DNA of 64,000 nucleotides from Branchiibius hedensis (GTDB lineage Bacteria; Actinomycetota; Actinomycetes; Actinomycetales; Dermatophilaceae). Positions 42,684 through 53,085 of this stretch are shown here, piece by piece. How positions within the stretch are numbered: the stretch's first letter is position 1; every line of letters starts with the position of its first letter. A model generated the notes under the pieces. It saw only the letters and a program-made list of their open reading frames with translations, did not search any database and was not told where the DNA came from. Both the position numbers and the translations under genes were made by a program. The stretch spans positions 1,178,001 to 1,242,000 of the forward strand of contig NZ_UESZ01000001.1 in assembly GCF_900108585.1 (NCBI RefSeq). The letters run 5' to 3'.

Positions 42684-43472
42684 TCAGCCGATATCCAGCG
42701 CTGAACGAGCAGCGTCCAGCGCCTGGCCGGCGTAGCCGCGCCCGAAGATCACCACGTGGGCAAGCAGCGGGAAGAGCTGGTGCAGCGGGACCCGACCGCG
42801 CCATCCGGGGGCCAGCGGTGACACCTCGTCGTACGCCGATCGGATGCGTTCGAGGTGGGGGCACCCGAACAGCGCCAACAGGGCCAGGTCGCTCTCCCGG
42901 TGGCCGCCATGGGCGGCCGGATCGATCAACCAGGCGCCGTCGTGGGACCACAACACGTTGCCGGACCAGAGGTCACCGTGTAGTCGCGCCGGAGCCTCCG
43001 CGGGTCCGGCCAACTGCGGCAACCGTTCACACACCTCGTCGAAGACGGCCGACTCCCCCAGCGTCAGCGAACCTGCGTCGACGGCTTGTCTGACGTAGGC
43101 AGCGACCCGGTCCCGGGCATACCAGGTGGCCCAATCCTCTTGCGGCACTGGCTTGTTCAGCATCCGGGTCGCCCCGAACCAGGCCAGTTCAGGACCACCA
43201 GGCGGCGCGGCACCGAAGCCCGCGGCGCCGGCCGAGTGCATGGCCGCCAACCGCCGACCGAAGTCTTCGGCGACCTGCGGGTCCGGTCGGCTTGACTCGA
43301 CGTACGCCGTGACCAGCCGTTGGGGGTCGTGCGACAGGACCGTCGGCAATGGCGGACCGTCCGGCACCCTCAGCCACTCCAGGGAGGCGGCTTCCGCGGT
43401 GATCGCCGACTGCGGTGCCTCTTTGGCGAAGCCGCGGCGACCGTCGCTCAGCGTGACTGGTCGCGCACCCAC
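42684..43472 (-). CDS. Fructosamine kinase family protein
   Basis: Kinase of the FN3K family (APH-like fold), which phosphorylates ketoamines on glycated proteins; bacterial members prefer ribulosamine/erythrulosamine. The 262 residues show LHGDLWSGNVLW near 164 with the catalytic Asp, DPAAHGGHRESDLALLALFG near 182 with the metal-binding Asp, and EVSP...HQLFPLLAHVVIFG near the end. GTG start overlaps the phosphatase gene by 25 bp. The phosphatase-kinase pairing is common in bacteria and supports a deglycation role. Confidence 0.88.
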   Translation of the reverse strand: MGARPVTLSDGRRGFAKEAPQSAITAEAASLEWLRVPDGPPLPTVLSHDPQRLVTAYVESSRPDPQVAEDFGRRLAAMHSAGAAGFGAAPPGGPELAWFGATRMLNKPVPQEDWATWYARDRVAAYVRQAVDAGSLTLGESAVFDEVCERLPQLAGPAEAPARLHGDLWSGNVLWSHDGAWLIDPAAHGGHRESDLALLALFGCPHLERIRSAYDEVSPLAPGWRGRVPLHQLFPLLAHVVIFGRGYAGQALDAARSALDIG

Positions 43473-43918
43473 TGCACCACCCCGGGAGTCGCTGCTTCGA
43501 CCATGGCGAGCACGTCGCGGAACTCGGCCGGGCCGTCGTAGTAGGGGTCAGGCACATCCGGTGAGTCAGCGTCCGGATCGAAGGAGCGCAGGAGCCGCAC
43601 CCGATCCGCGGGGGCACCCAGACGGCGCAGCTCCCGCGCGTGCCCGCCGTCCAGCGCAACCAGGAGGTCCGCTGTGAGGTCCTCGTCAGTGACCTGGTGA
43701 GCGGTGTGGGTGTTCGAATAGCCTGCGGCCGCAAGGACGTCCGCGGCTCGAGGGTCGGCGGGCTCACCCTCGTGCCAGGGGCCGGTCCCAGCACTGGTCA
43801 CCGTCGCCGCGTCACCGAGTCCGGCGTCATCGAGCTCGCGTTGCAACACCTTCTCGCCGATCGGTGAGCGGCAGATGTTGCCGGTGCAGACGAAGACGAT
43901 GCGTAACGGGTCAGGCAT
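43448..43918 (-). CDS. Low-molecular-weight protein-tyrosine-phosphatase family
   Basis: Phosphatase with the loop CTGNICRS at 11-18 (Cys11 nucleophile, Arg17) and the acid in VPDPYYDG near 123. At 156 residues it is a normal family member. In many bacteria this type sits beside a fructosamine kinase and may remove the 5-phosphate from ribulosamine 5-phosphate, so action on tyrosine is not assured. Start ATG 43918 lies within the DUF1295 gene end (8-bp overlap). Confidence 0.88.
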   Translation of the reverse strand: MPDPLRIVFVCTGNICRSPIGEKVLQRELDDAGLGDAATVTSAGTGPWHEGEPADPRAADVLAAAGYSNTHTAHQVTDEDLTADLLVALDGGHARELRRLGAPADRVRLLRSFDPDADSPDVPDPYYDGPAEFRDVLAMVEAATPGVVQWVRDQSR

Positions 43919-44708
43919 GCTTTCCCGGCCACGGGAAGAAGAAGGAGACACGCTTCTGATAATCGCGGTAACCGGGCCGGTCCTGCATCTTTGTCTCAGT
44001 GCGTTTCGCGCCGGTCGCATAGATCAGGAAGTAGTTCATCGCAATCGGCGCCGGGAAGGTCCACCCTGCCGGTGGCGATGCAGCGGCAGCGACGTAGGCC
44101 CCGTCCCAGAACAGCGAGTCCCCGAAGTAGTTCGGATGCCGTGACCACGCCCACAGACCGGTGTCGAGCACCGACGGGCGTTCCTCACGGGGTTGCGCTG
44201 AGTAGGTGTCCTTCTGCCGGTCGGCGACCCCCTCGACGACTGCGCCGGTGACCATGATGGCGACGCCGAGGGGGAACAACAGTCGGCGCCGACCTTTGGG
44301 GAGGGTCGAGGCTGCTGCCACCTGTGTGGGCGCCGACACGAGTAGTTGGGAAACAGCCTGTGTCACAAACACCTTGCCGATGACTGCGGCCGTCGAGGAT
44401 CCCGCGAGGAAGTCGGTGTAGCGGTCGTCCTCGGTGTCTTTGCCGCGCAAGCGACCGAGCATCAGATGCTCCAGCCGCGCGGCCCAGGCGGTCGTGAGAG
44501 CGGCAGTGGTCCATCGGCGTACCGGATCACCGGTGCCCAGCGCCGCGCCGGTGATGGCCACGGCGGCCAGTCCGGGACCCCACGCCCCGTCGGCGTAGTC
44601 GCGTCGTTGTCGCGGGATCGCAACGGCGGCGGTCACGGTTTGGATCGCCGTCACCGCGAGGGCGGATACGCCTGCGACGCGTCGGAGGTTCTGGATGTCG
44701 AGATTCAT
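43911..44708 (-). CDS. DUF1295 (steroid 5-alpha-reductase-like) membrane protein
   Basis: A 265-residue membrane protein with six or seven hydrophobic segments and the family C-terminal motif WAWSRHPNYFGDSLFWDGAYVAAA near 183, then PGYRDYQKRVSFFFPW. The RHPNYFG motif is shared with isoprenylcysteine methyltransferases and steroid reductases. Substrate unknown. Start ATG 44708 chosen; the longer frame upstream lacks family likeness. It overlaps the phosphatase gene. Confidence 0.82.
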   Translation of the reverse strand: MNLDIQNLRRVAGVSALAVTAIQTVTAAVAIPRQRRDYADGAWGPGLAAVAITGAALGTGDPVRRWTTAALTTAWAARLEHLMLGRLRGKDTEDDRYTDFLAGSSTAAVIGKVFVTQAVSQLLVSAPTQVAAASTLPKGRRRLLFPLGVAIMVTGAVVEGVADRQKDTYSAQPREERPSVLDTGLWAWSRHPNYFGDSLFWDGAYVAAAASPPAGWTFPAPIAMNYFLIYATGAKRTETKMQDRPGYRDYQKRVSFFFPWPGKHA

Positions 44709-44749
44709 TACGGCCACGGTAACCGCCGAACCAGCCTCCGAAAGTGGGG

Positions 44750-45246
44750 TCAGGTGGCGGTGAACAATTCTGGGTGTCGTGCGGGCGTCAACCAACCAAG
44801 CAGCCGGGTCTCCAAGGGCCACCGTTGCAACGGCAGCAGATCCAGCGCCTGCTCTGCCTGCGCGGCAGCCTCGACGAGCTGGTCATCGACGTGCCACATG
44901 TCGCGCGGATTCCATAACGTCACGGTCAGCAGCGGCCAGGGCTGAAGGTCGTCTGCGCTGTCGAACGTCATCCGGGAAGTGTCGCTGCTGAGTTCGATGC
45001 CGGCGAGCGGGCCGGCCTGCGGCGTCTGCACCATGAAGTTCCCCGCAGAGACGTTCAGTAGGGACGCGAGCTCCTCGACCGGTGCGTGATCGAGTCGGAA
45101 GGCGATCGCCAACCGGTCCGGCTCGCTCTCCTTGGGCCGCGGAACGCAGAAACTGAACCAATGCAGCCGGGCATCCAGGCGCCGGTACCAATCGTGATCG
45201 TGCGACCGCAGCGCGTTGGCGACCTCGAACGGCTGCATCCGGTCGG

Positions 45247-45250
<4 letters not shown>
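44750..45250 (-). CDS. Conserved hypothetical protein
   Basis: A 166-residue soluble protein that I do not recognise. It is rich in Trp, Leu and Asp (HDHDWYRRLDARLHWFSFCVP, WNPRDMWHVDDQLVEAAAQAE) with a strand-rich centre, and has no signal peptide, transmembrane segment or metal motif. The ATG start overlaps the UvrA-like gene by 4 bp, so it is probably translated with it. Base composition and codon use are like the neighbours. Confidence 0.7.
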
Positions 45251-47604
<2,354 letters not shown>

Positions 47605-47622
47605 GTGGCCATGATGGTGGGC

Positions 47623-48492
47623 ATGTTGTCTTCCGTGCGACCCCGCCGCGCCGAGATCACCGGCCGCCACGTCCTGATCACCGGTGCCGCCAGTGGCATC
47701 GGCCGGGCCGTCGCCGAGAACCTCGCCGCTCGCGGTGCCGTGCTGCACCTGACCGATCTCGACGCCGAAGGCCTGTCCGCTGCCCGTACGTCGATCGCCG
47801 CCTCCGGGGGCATCGTCGCCACCGCTCGGAGCGCTGACGTGACGTCCTTGGACGGGGTTCGTGACCTTGCCGCCGAGGTCCACGCCGGCACGGCCGCGGT
47901 CGATGCCGTGCTGAACGTCGCCGGCATCGCGATCTGGGGCAAGGTCGAGCACATGTCCGCGCAGCAGTGGCAGCAGGTGATCGATGTGAATCTGATGGGA
48001 CCGATCCACGTCATCGAGACCTTCGTTCCGGCGATGATCCAGCACGGGCGTCGTGGCCATCTGGTCAACGTGTCGTCAGCTGCCGGCTTGGTCGGTCTGC
48101 CGTGGCATGCGGCGTACAGCGCCAGCAAGTTCGGAGTGCGCGGGGTCAGCGAGGTGTTGCGGTTCGACCTGGCGCGACACGGGATCGCGGTCACCCTCGC
48201 CTGCCCCGGCGCCGTCGACACACCGCTCACCGAGTCGATGCGGATCGCCGGGATCGACACCAGCACAGCGCAGTTCGCCAGGCTTCGGCGACGGTTCCAG
48301 CATCGCGCCGTCAGCCCACAACTAGCGGCCGAACGGATCGTCAACGGCATGCTCGCCCGCAAGACGCTGGTCTACACCTCCGTCGACATCCGCGCCCTGC
48401 ATGCCGTGCAACGCTACGTGCCACCGGCCTACTCGGCGATGATGCACGCGGCCAACCGGATGGCCGACCGGGCCGAAGGCAGTCTGCGATGA
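47623..48492 (+). CDS. Short-chain dehydrogenase/reductase
   Basis: Classical SDR of 289 residues. TGAASGIG near 21 binds NAD(P), NVAGIA near 97 stabilises the core, and SSAAG...YSASKFG contains the catalytic Ser, Tyr and Lys near 150-168. A C-terminal extension after 195 suggests a membrane or lipid substrate. Several in-frame starts exist (GTG 47605, ATG 47611, 47614, 47623); 47623 is used because it leaves space after the divergent gene. Overlaps the next gene by 4 bp (ATGA). Confidence 0.87.
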   Translation: MLSSVRPRRAEITGRHVLITGAASGIGRAVAENLAARGAVLHLTDLDAEGLSAARTSIAASGGIVATARSADVTSLDGVRDLAAEVHAGTAAVDAVLNVAGIAIWGKVEHMSAQQWQQVIDVNLMGPIHVIETFVPAMIQHGRRGHLVNVSSAAGLVGLPWHAAYSASKFGVRGVSEVLRFDLARHGIAVTLACPGAVDTPLTESMRIAGIDTSTAQFARLRRRFQHRAVSPQLAAERIVNGMLARKTLVYTSVDIRALHAVQRYVPPAYSAMMHAANRMADRAEGSLR

Positions 48493-49043
48493 GTACCGGA
48501 CGGCAGAACCCGAGGGTGCGACCAGGACGACTCGGTCAGATCGGGGTCACCGCCTGGGTGCTGGCCCGCGCCGGGGGTCGACTGGCGAAGACCGAACCGA
48601 TGGACCTGTTCCGGGTACTCGGGCGCAACAAGGGGCTCTTTCGGGGCTGGCTGCATTTCGCCGGTCGGCTGATGCCCTTCGGGACCCTGCCCCGCGCGGA
48701 GTCCGAACTGGTCATCCTGCGGGTGGCTGCCCTGCGTGGGTCGGACTATGAGTTGCACCAGCATCGCCGGATCGCCCGCGGCGCTGGTCTCAGCCGGGAG
48801 CAGATCGCCCTGGTCGGAACCGACCTGGCCGATGGCGATTGGACCGATCGACAGCGGGTCATCCTGGCGGCGGTCGACCAGTTGGTGCTGACCCGCGACG
48901 TCGATGACTGCGCCTGGGCCGAGGTCGCTGAGCACCTCGATGATCGCCAGTTGGTCGAATTGGTCCTGTTGGCAGGGCATTACGACATGCTGGCGGCGGC
49001 GATCCGGGCGCTGCGGATCCAGCCGGAGACGCCACTCAGGTGA
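48489..49043 (+). CDS. Carboxymuconolactone decarboxylase (CMD) family protein
   Basis: A 184-residue CMD/AhpD-fold protein. It contains the helical core: NKGLFRGWLHFAGRLMPFGTLPRAESELVILRVAALRGSDYELHQHRRIARGAGLS at about 50-105, then a second helix pair WAEVAEHLDDRQLVELVLLAGHYDMLAA. The redox CxxC of AhpD is missing, as in the non-thiol branch. Substrate unknown; the coupling to an SDR suggests a shared catabolic step. It converges with the triple-HTH gene. Confidence 0.82.
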   Translation: MSTGRQNPRVRPGRLGQIGVTAWVLARAGGRLAKTEPMDLFRVLGRNKGLFRGWLHFAGRLMPFGTLPRAESELVILRVAALRGSDYELHQHRRIARGAGLSREQIALVGTDLADGDWTDRQRVILAAVDQLVLTRDVDDCAWAEVAEHLDDRQLVELVLLAGHYDMLAAAIRALRIQPETPLR

Positions 49044-49533
49044 CGTGCGCGTACGTCACCCGGCGGACGATCTGACTGATCACCTGCTGTGAGGTGCCGT
49101 ACTCCTGCGCCAACCGGGTCTGTGAGGTGCCCGCGGCCGCCGCCGCACGGATCCGCCGGATCTGGTCGTCGCTCAACGGCTTCGGGGCGCTAGCGCCTCG
49201 GCGACCACTGATGATCGAGTCGATGGTGTGCCGGGAGATGCCCAGGTCAGCGGCGATCTCGGCGCGCTTGTCTCCCTCGGCGACCCGGCGGCGTACGTGC
49301 TCGATCTGTTCGTCCGACAGGGTCTTTCGCGGGGAGCTCGCCGCACGCTGGGGCGCCGGGCGTGGGGCACGAGTGGCGATCGGACCACCGGCTGCGGCAC
49401 GGGTGCGTCCGTTCACGATCGCCGACACAGCCGTCTGAGCGATCCCGAACTCCGTTGCCAGATCGACCTGTCGGGCGCCCGCGGCGTACCGCTCACGCAG
49501 GCGTACCACCTCAGCGTCACTCAACGCCATCAT
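49036..49533 (-). CDS. Protein of three tandem helix-turn-helix units
   Basis: A 165-residue, Arg/Ala-rich protein made of three repeats of a roughly 40-residue HTH unit. They begin near residues 5, 72 and 122: each opens with S-D-x-[EQ]-[IV], has A-x-G then an LA-x-[ED]-x-G-[IT] turn, and ends with an [IV]-[VI]-x-x-[RI] recognition helix. Linkers are basic and Ala/Pro-rich. No catalytic domain is present. It probably binds DNA with periodic sites. The ATG 49533 overlaps the hydrolase stop. Confidence 0.75.
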   Translation of the reverse strand: MMALSDAEVVRLRERYAAGARQVDLATEFGIAQTAVSAIVNGRTRAAAGGPIATRAPRPAPQRAASSPRKTLSDEQIEHVRRRVAEGDKRAEIAADLGISRHTIDSIISGRRGASAPKPLSDDQIRRIRAAAAAGTSQTRLAQEYGTSQQVISQIVRRVTYAHVT

Positions 49534-50327
49534 TGCCACCGCTGTGTCGACAGGAAGACTCGCAGGGCCGAGGTGAACGCCTCGGGCTGGTCGGAGTGCA
49601 GCCAGTGCCCCGCGTTCTTGATGACCACGTAGGTCATCCTCGGGAACAAGCGCTCCATCTCCGGTCGGTCGGCGTCGGTGATGTAGTCCGACCGCTCCCC
49701 CGCCAACCACAGCACCGGATGGTCGAAGGTGGCCTCGATCTGCGGGAACCCCGCGATCGGAATCAGACTGTCCCGCAACAGGTCCAGGTTCGCCTGCCAC
49801 CGGAAACCATCCGGGGATGAGCGCAGGTTCTGCAGCAGGAACCCGCGGACCGCATCGTCCGGCACGAGTGGCCGTAGCTGGTCATCGGCATCGCCCCGGC
49901 GACGGATGCTGCTCAGCTCCAGTGATTTCAGCGAGTCCAACAGGTGCTCGAACTGACCGGCGCTCTCGGAGTGGCGAGGGGCGATGTCTGCGACCACCAA
50001 CCGGTCGACCACCTGCGGATGACGCAGCGCCAGCACCATCGCCACCTTGCCGCCCATTGAGTGGCCAACCACGTGCACCGGGCTGTCGGCCGCGAATCCA
50101 CTCCGCAGGAACTGCGCGACCCGATCGGTGAGATCGATGTAGTCAACGCGATCAGTCCACTCCGATCGACCGTGATTGGGCAGGTCGACCAGCAGCGAAG
50201 TGTACTGCGGCGTCAACGCTTTGGCGATCCGGGTGAAGTTCTTGCCCTGTCCGAAGAGCCCGTGCAGGAAGACGATGCGGGCGCCTTCGTCACCGATCTG
50301 GGTCGCATGAATCTGCGTCTGCTCCAC
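49530..50327 (-). CDS. Alpha/beta-hydrolase (YbfF-like esterase)
   Basis: A 265-residue alpha/beta-hydrolase. Motifs: LHGLFGQGKNF near 22, nucleophile elbow GHSMGGK near 89, VADIAPRHS near 112 and catalytic His in NAGHWLHSDQPEAF near 240. The VADIAP pattern is typical of the YbfF/palmitoyl-CoA esterase group. Start GTG 50327 is chosen to give a family N-terminus; the region upstream overlaps a divergent cupin gene start. Translation is coupled to the triple-HTH gene. Confidence 0.85.
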   Translation of the reverse strand: MEQTQIHATQIGDEGARIVFLHGLFGQGKNFTRIAKALTPQYTSLLVDLPNHGRSEWTDRVDYIDLTDRVAQFLRSGFAADSPVHVVGHSMGGKVAMVLALRHPQVVDRLVVADIAPRHSESAGQFEHLLDSLKSLELSSIRRRGDADDQLRPLVPDDAVRGFLLQNLRSSPDGFRWQANLDLLRDSLIPIAGFPQIEATFDHPVLWLAGERSDYITDADRPEMERLFPRMTYVVIKNAGHWLHSDQPEAFTSALRVFLSTQRWQ

Positions 50328-50358
50328 GGCACCGAAGGTACTAGGCCACGATGAACCC

Positions 50359-50784
50359 ATGACATCCCTTCCCGATTGGGCGCACGGACTGGATCTGCAA
50401 CCGCACCCGGAAGGTGGTTGGTACGCCGAGACCTACCGGTCAGGGGTGACCATCGGTGACCGGGTCACCGCCACCGCGATCGTCTTCCTGCTGCTGCCCG
50501 GTGAGGAGTCGGCGTGGCATCGGGTGCGCTCCGATGAGCTGTGGATCCACCAGAGAGGTGGCCCGCTGGAGCTGGACCTGGGCGGATCAGGCGAGCACCC
50601 GGCGTACGCCGATCGCACGATCCTGGGGTCGGACCCGTCAGCGGGGCACCGGTTCCAGTCGTTGGTACCCGGCGGTCACTGGCAGGCGGCGCGCCCCGCG
50701 GGTGACGAAGCGGTGCTCGTCGCGTGCGTGGTCACCCCCGGTTTCGACTTCGCGGACTTCGAACTGGCCCCGTCTCCCGGGTGA
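50359..50784 (+). CDS. Cupin-fold DUF985 protein
   Basis: A 141-residue cupin of the DUF985 family. It shows LQPHPEGGWYAETYRS near 13, TAIVFLLLPGEESAWHRVRSDELW near 38 and PAGHRFQSLVPGGHWQAARP, the two beta-barrel halves; the metal ligands (His of SAWHRV) appear present. The family is structurally known but poorly understood. Start ATG. Divergent from the hydrolase gene with 31 bp between. Confidence 0.85.
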   Translation: MTSLPDWAHGLDLQPHPEGGWYAETYRSGVTIGDRVTATAIVFLLLPGEESAWHRVRSDELWIHQRGGPLELDLGGSGEHPAYADRTILGSDPSAGHRFQSLVPGGHWQAARPAGDEAVLVACVVTPGFDFADFELAPSPG

Positions 50785-50807
50785 GCATCGCGCCGTAACG
50801 TGACGCT

Positions 50808-51311
50808 ATGACGACGTCGGCGCAGCTGCTCCAGGATCTCTTCGACCGGGTCCGTCTCGAGGCGGTGACGCTTCTCGACGGCGTGACCGCTGCGGATCTC
50901 GCCTCGGCACCCGGCGGCAACAACTCGGTGGCCTGGCTGCTGTGGCACACCGCGCGCGTCCAGGACGCGCAGATCGCTGATGTGACAGGTCAGGAGCAGG
51001 TGTGGACGGCGGTCGGTTGGGCGCAGCGGTTCGCGTTGCCCTTCGACGACGCGGCTACCGGGTACGGCCAGTCCCGGCAGCAGGCTGCGCAGGTGACGGC
51101 GAGCGCCGAGCTGTTGGCGGGCTATCTCGAGGCGGTGTCAGCGCGCAGCCACGCGTACCTGGGCACCCTGCGCGATGCCGACCTCGACGCGATCGTCGAT
51201 GACACCTGGGATCCGCCGGTCACGCTCGCCGTCCGGCTTGTCTCCATCGCGGCCGACGACCTTCAGCACGTCGGGCAGGCGGCGTACGTGCTCGGTATGA
51301 CTCGCTACTGA
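50808..51311 (+). CDS. DinB/DUF664-type protein (mycothiol-transferase-like)
   Basis: A 167-residue four-helix bundle of the DinB/MDMPI family (DUF664). LLDGVTAADLASAPGGNNSVAWLLWHTARVQDAQIADV near 25-62 carries the first His of the usual metal triad; the second is in DDLQHVGQAAYVLG near the C-terminus. Related actinobacterial proteins use mycothiol as cofactor. The exact reaction is unknown. It lies 24 bp after the cupin gene and converges with a GNAT gene with a 7-bp overlap. Confidence 0.8.
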   Translation: MTTSAQLLQDLFDRVRLEAVTLLDGVTAADLASAPGGNNSVAWLLWHTARVQDAQIADVTGQEQVWTAVGWAQRFALPFDDAATGYGQSRQQAAQVTASAELLAGYLEAVSARSHAYLGTLRDADLDAIVDDTWDPPVTLAVRLVSIAADDLQHVGQAAYVLGMTRY

Positions 51312-51733
51312 GCGCGCAGCTGACGGCGCACCATGCCGATCGTGGTGGGCGCCGAGGGCACGAACCCGACCGACTCATACAGTCGCACGCCCGGTCCGTC
51401 GGCCATCAGCGTGACGTACGGGTCCGCCGGCGCCTTCTGCTCGATGACGGTCAGGAGGTGGTCGATGACCGCACGGCCGATACCGCGGCGCTGATGCTGT
51501 GGGTCCGTGGCCATGTCGGCCAGGTGGAAATACCAGCCGCCGTCCCCGATCACCCGGCCCATCCCCACCACCGCACCGCTGGCCGCCACCACGACGTGGC
51601 ACCAGGCCCAACTGTTCTCCAACGCCGGGCGCGCCTGATCCGGGCGTTTGGGGGTCAGACCGGATTCGGCGCGCAACCGCAGGTAGTCCGCCACCGGCGG
51701 TGGGCTGTCGATCAGCTCGTAGCGTTCGTCCAC
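51305..51733 (-). CDS. GNAT-family acetyltransferase
   Basis: A 142-residue GNAT domain. Strand pair CHVVVAASGAVVGMGRVIGDGGWYFHLADMATDPQHQRRGIGRAVIDHLL near 45-94 contains motif A (QHQRRGIG). The YESVGF-type ending, LYESVGFVPS near 120, is also typical. The substrate cannot be told. GTG start at 51733; the upstream homocysteine methyltransferase gene ends 9 bp before it on the same strand. Confidence 0.85.
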   Translation of the reverse strand: MDERYELIDSPPPVADYLRLRAESGLTPKRPDQARPALENSWAWCHVVVAASGAVVGMGRVIGDGGWYFHLADMATDPQHQRRGIGRAVIDHLLTVIEQKAPADPYVTLMADGPGVRLYESVGFVPSAPTTIGMVRRQLRAQ

Positions 51734-51742
51734 ATCCCCCAG

Positions 51743-52612
51743 TCAAGCCGATCGCGCCGCGACCGCGGCGGCGACCTGGGCGATGCCCGCTGGACCGACG
51801 CGGCAACAACCGCCCACCCACCGGGCGCCCGCGTCCAGCCAGCGCGGGACCAGGCGCACGTCGTACGTCGGCTCGCCGACCCAGCGGTGGTGCTCGGCGT
51901 CCCAGGTCTCCCCCGCGTTCGGATAGGCGACGGCTGGCTTGCCGCTGATCTGCCCGGCGAGTTCGATGGCCGGTAGCACCTCGCGTGGAGCGCAGCAGTT
52001 CACCCCGACCGCGACCACCCCCGGCGCATCCGTGGCAACGGCGAACGCGTCGGCCAGGGGTTGCCCGGCCCGCGTCTGGGCCCCGTCGATGGTGAAGGAC
52101 AACCAGGCCGGTACGTCGAACTGGGCGATGAGATCGACCAGCACCTGCGCCTCGAGCAGGTCCGGGATCGTCTCAACCGCGAGCAGATCGGGCTGCTCGG
52201 CGATCAGTAGTTCCAGACGCGGCGCGTGGAAGTCGCGCAGTTGGGCAGCGGTCAGTCCGTAGTTGCCCCGGTACTCCGAACCGTCGCCCAGCACGGCGCC
52301 GTACGGGCCGACCGAGGCGGCGACCAGCCGACCCGGGACGCCGTCGGTGGCTTCCCGCGCCAGACGGACGCTTCGCCGGATGAGTTCCTCGGCGGTGCTG
52401 GTTGACATACCGGCCGCGGTGAATCCGAGCACACTGGCTTGGTAACTGGCGCTGGTGGCCAGCTGAGCCCCGGCCGCGAAATAGGCGCGGTGTACGGCGA
52501 CGATCTCCTGGGGAGCATCGGCCAGCAGCCGGGCGGTCCACAGATCATCGGCCAGGTCATGACCACGGTCCACGAGCGCGTTGGACAGTCCGCCGTCCAG
52601 GACGACCGTCAT
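51743..52612 (-). CDS. mmuM: Homocysteine S-methyltransferase
   Basis: Zinc enzyme that transfers a methyl group from S-methylmethionine (or SAM) to homocysteine to form methionine. The 289 residues begin VVLDGGLSNALVDRGHDL, the family entry; zinc cysteines are in GVNCCAP near 207 and GGCCRVGP near 271. Length is typical of MmuM. ATG 52612 is chosen; it overlaps the DUF1905 gene stop by 4 bp. Its downstream neighbour is a GNAT gene. Confidence 0.9.
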   Translation of the reverse strand: MTVVLDGGLSNALVDRGHDLADDLWTARLLADAPQEIVAVHRAYFAAGAQLATSASYQASVLGFTAAGMSTSTAEELIRRSVRLAREATDGVPGRLVAASVGPYGAVLGDGSEYRGNYGLTAAQLRDFHAPRLELLIAEQPDLLAVETIPDLLEAQVLVDLIAQFDVPAWLSFTIDGAQTRAGQPLADAFAVATDAPGVVAVGVNCCAPREVLPAIELAGQISGKPAVAYPNAGETWDAEHHRWVGEPTYDVRLVPRWLDAGARWVGGCCRVGPAGIAQVAAAVAARSA

Positions 52613-52908
52613 CGCTCGAACCGCAGATCGAGTCGGACCCGGACCGTGTCGCCCAGGCCGACGCCTTCGGTACGTTGGACGGCGACCCGAACCGGCACCA
52701 GGTACTGGCCGTCCTTGGGCATCAGCGACGTCGGCCACCGGGTATGGCCAATGGTCGCGGTGACCGGAATGCAGCCCCAGCCATAACTGAACCGGGCCCA
52801 CTGCGCGACCTCTTCGGCGGCCTGATCGCTCACCGGGACGAACAGATAGGGCGCCGGTCCGCGCCACTCGATGACCTCACCGACGAAGGACACATCCACA
52901 GACTGCAT
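52609..52908 (-). CDS. DUF1905 family protein
   Basis: A 99-residue protein made of a single DUF1905 barrel: VSFVGEVIEWRGPAPYLFVPVS near 6, GCIPVTATIGHTRWPTSLMPKDGQYLVPV near 45-73 and GDTVRVRLDLRFER at the end. The same domain occurs fused in the gene at 14505. Its role is unknown. It is cotranscribed with mmuM by overlap. The upstream 177 bp to the BY-kinase holds a divergent promoter area. Confidence 0.82.
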   Translation of the reverse strand: MQSVDVSFVGEVIEWRGPAPYLFVPVSDQAAEEVAQWARFSYGWGCIPVTATIGHTRWPTSLMPKDGQYLVPVRVAVQRTEGVGLGDTVRVRLDLRFER

Positions 52909-52962
52909 CCTGCTGCACCCGGCAACTGACCGGAACCGTAGGTTGCGCCGGATCCCTGGGGT

Positions 52963-52982
52963 AAAGTGACGGACGCCACTTT
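52963..52982. promoter_or_regulatory. Dyad in the BY-kinase leader region
   Basis: AAAGTG (52963-52968) and CACTTT (52977-52982) form 6-base inverted arms around 8 bases. It lies between the divergent DUF1905 gene and the polysaccharide kinase gene. The significance is untested; a 10-bp palindrome AGCAGCTGCT lies further on. Confidence 0.3.
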
Positions 52983-53085
52983 CCGGTTCGGTAAGTTAGC
53001 CAGCTGTGCGGCTACTCCAGCAGCTGCTCACCTATCGTTTCCGGTCGTTTGTTCTCGCGCTTGCCGCGACTTCGGGAGGTTCCCT

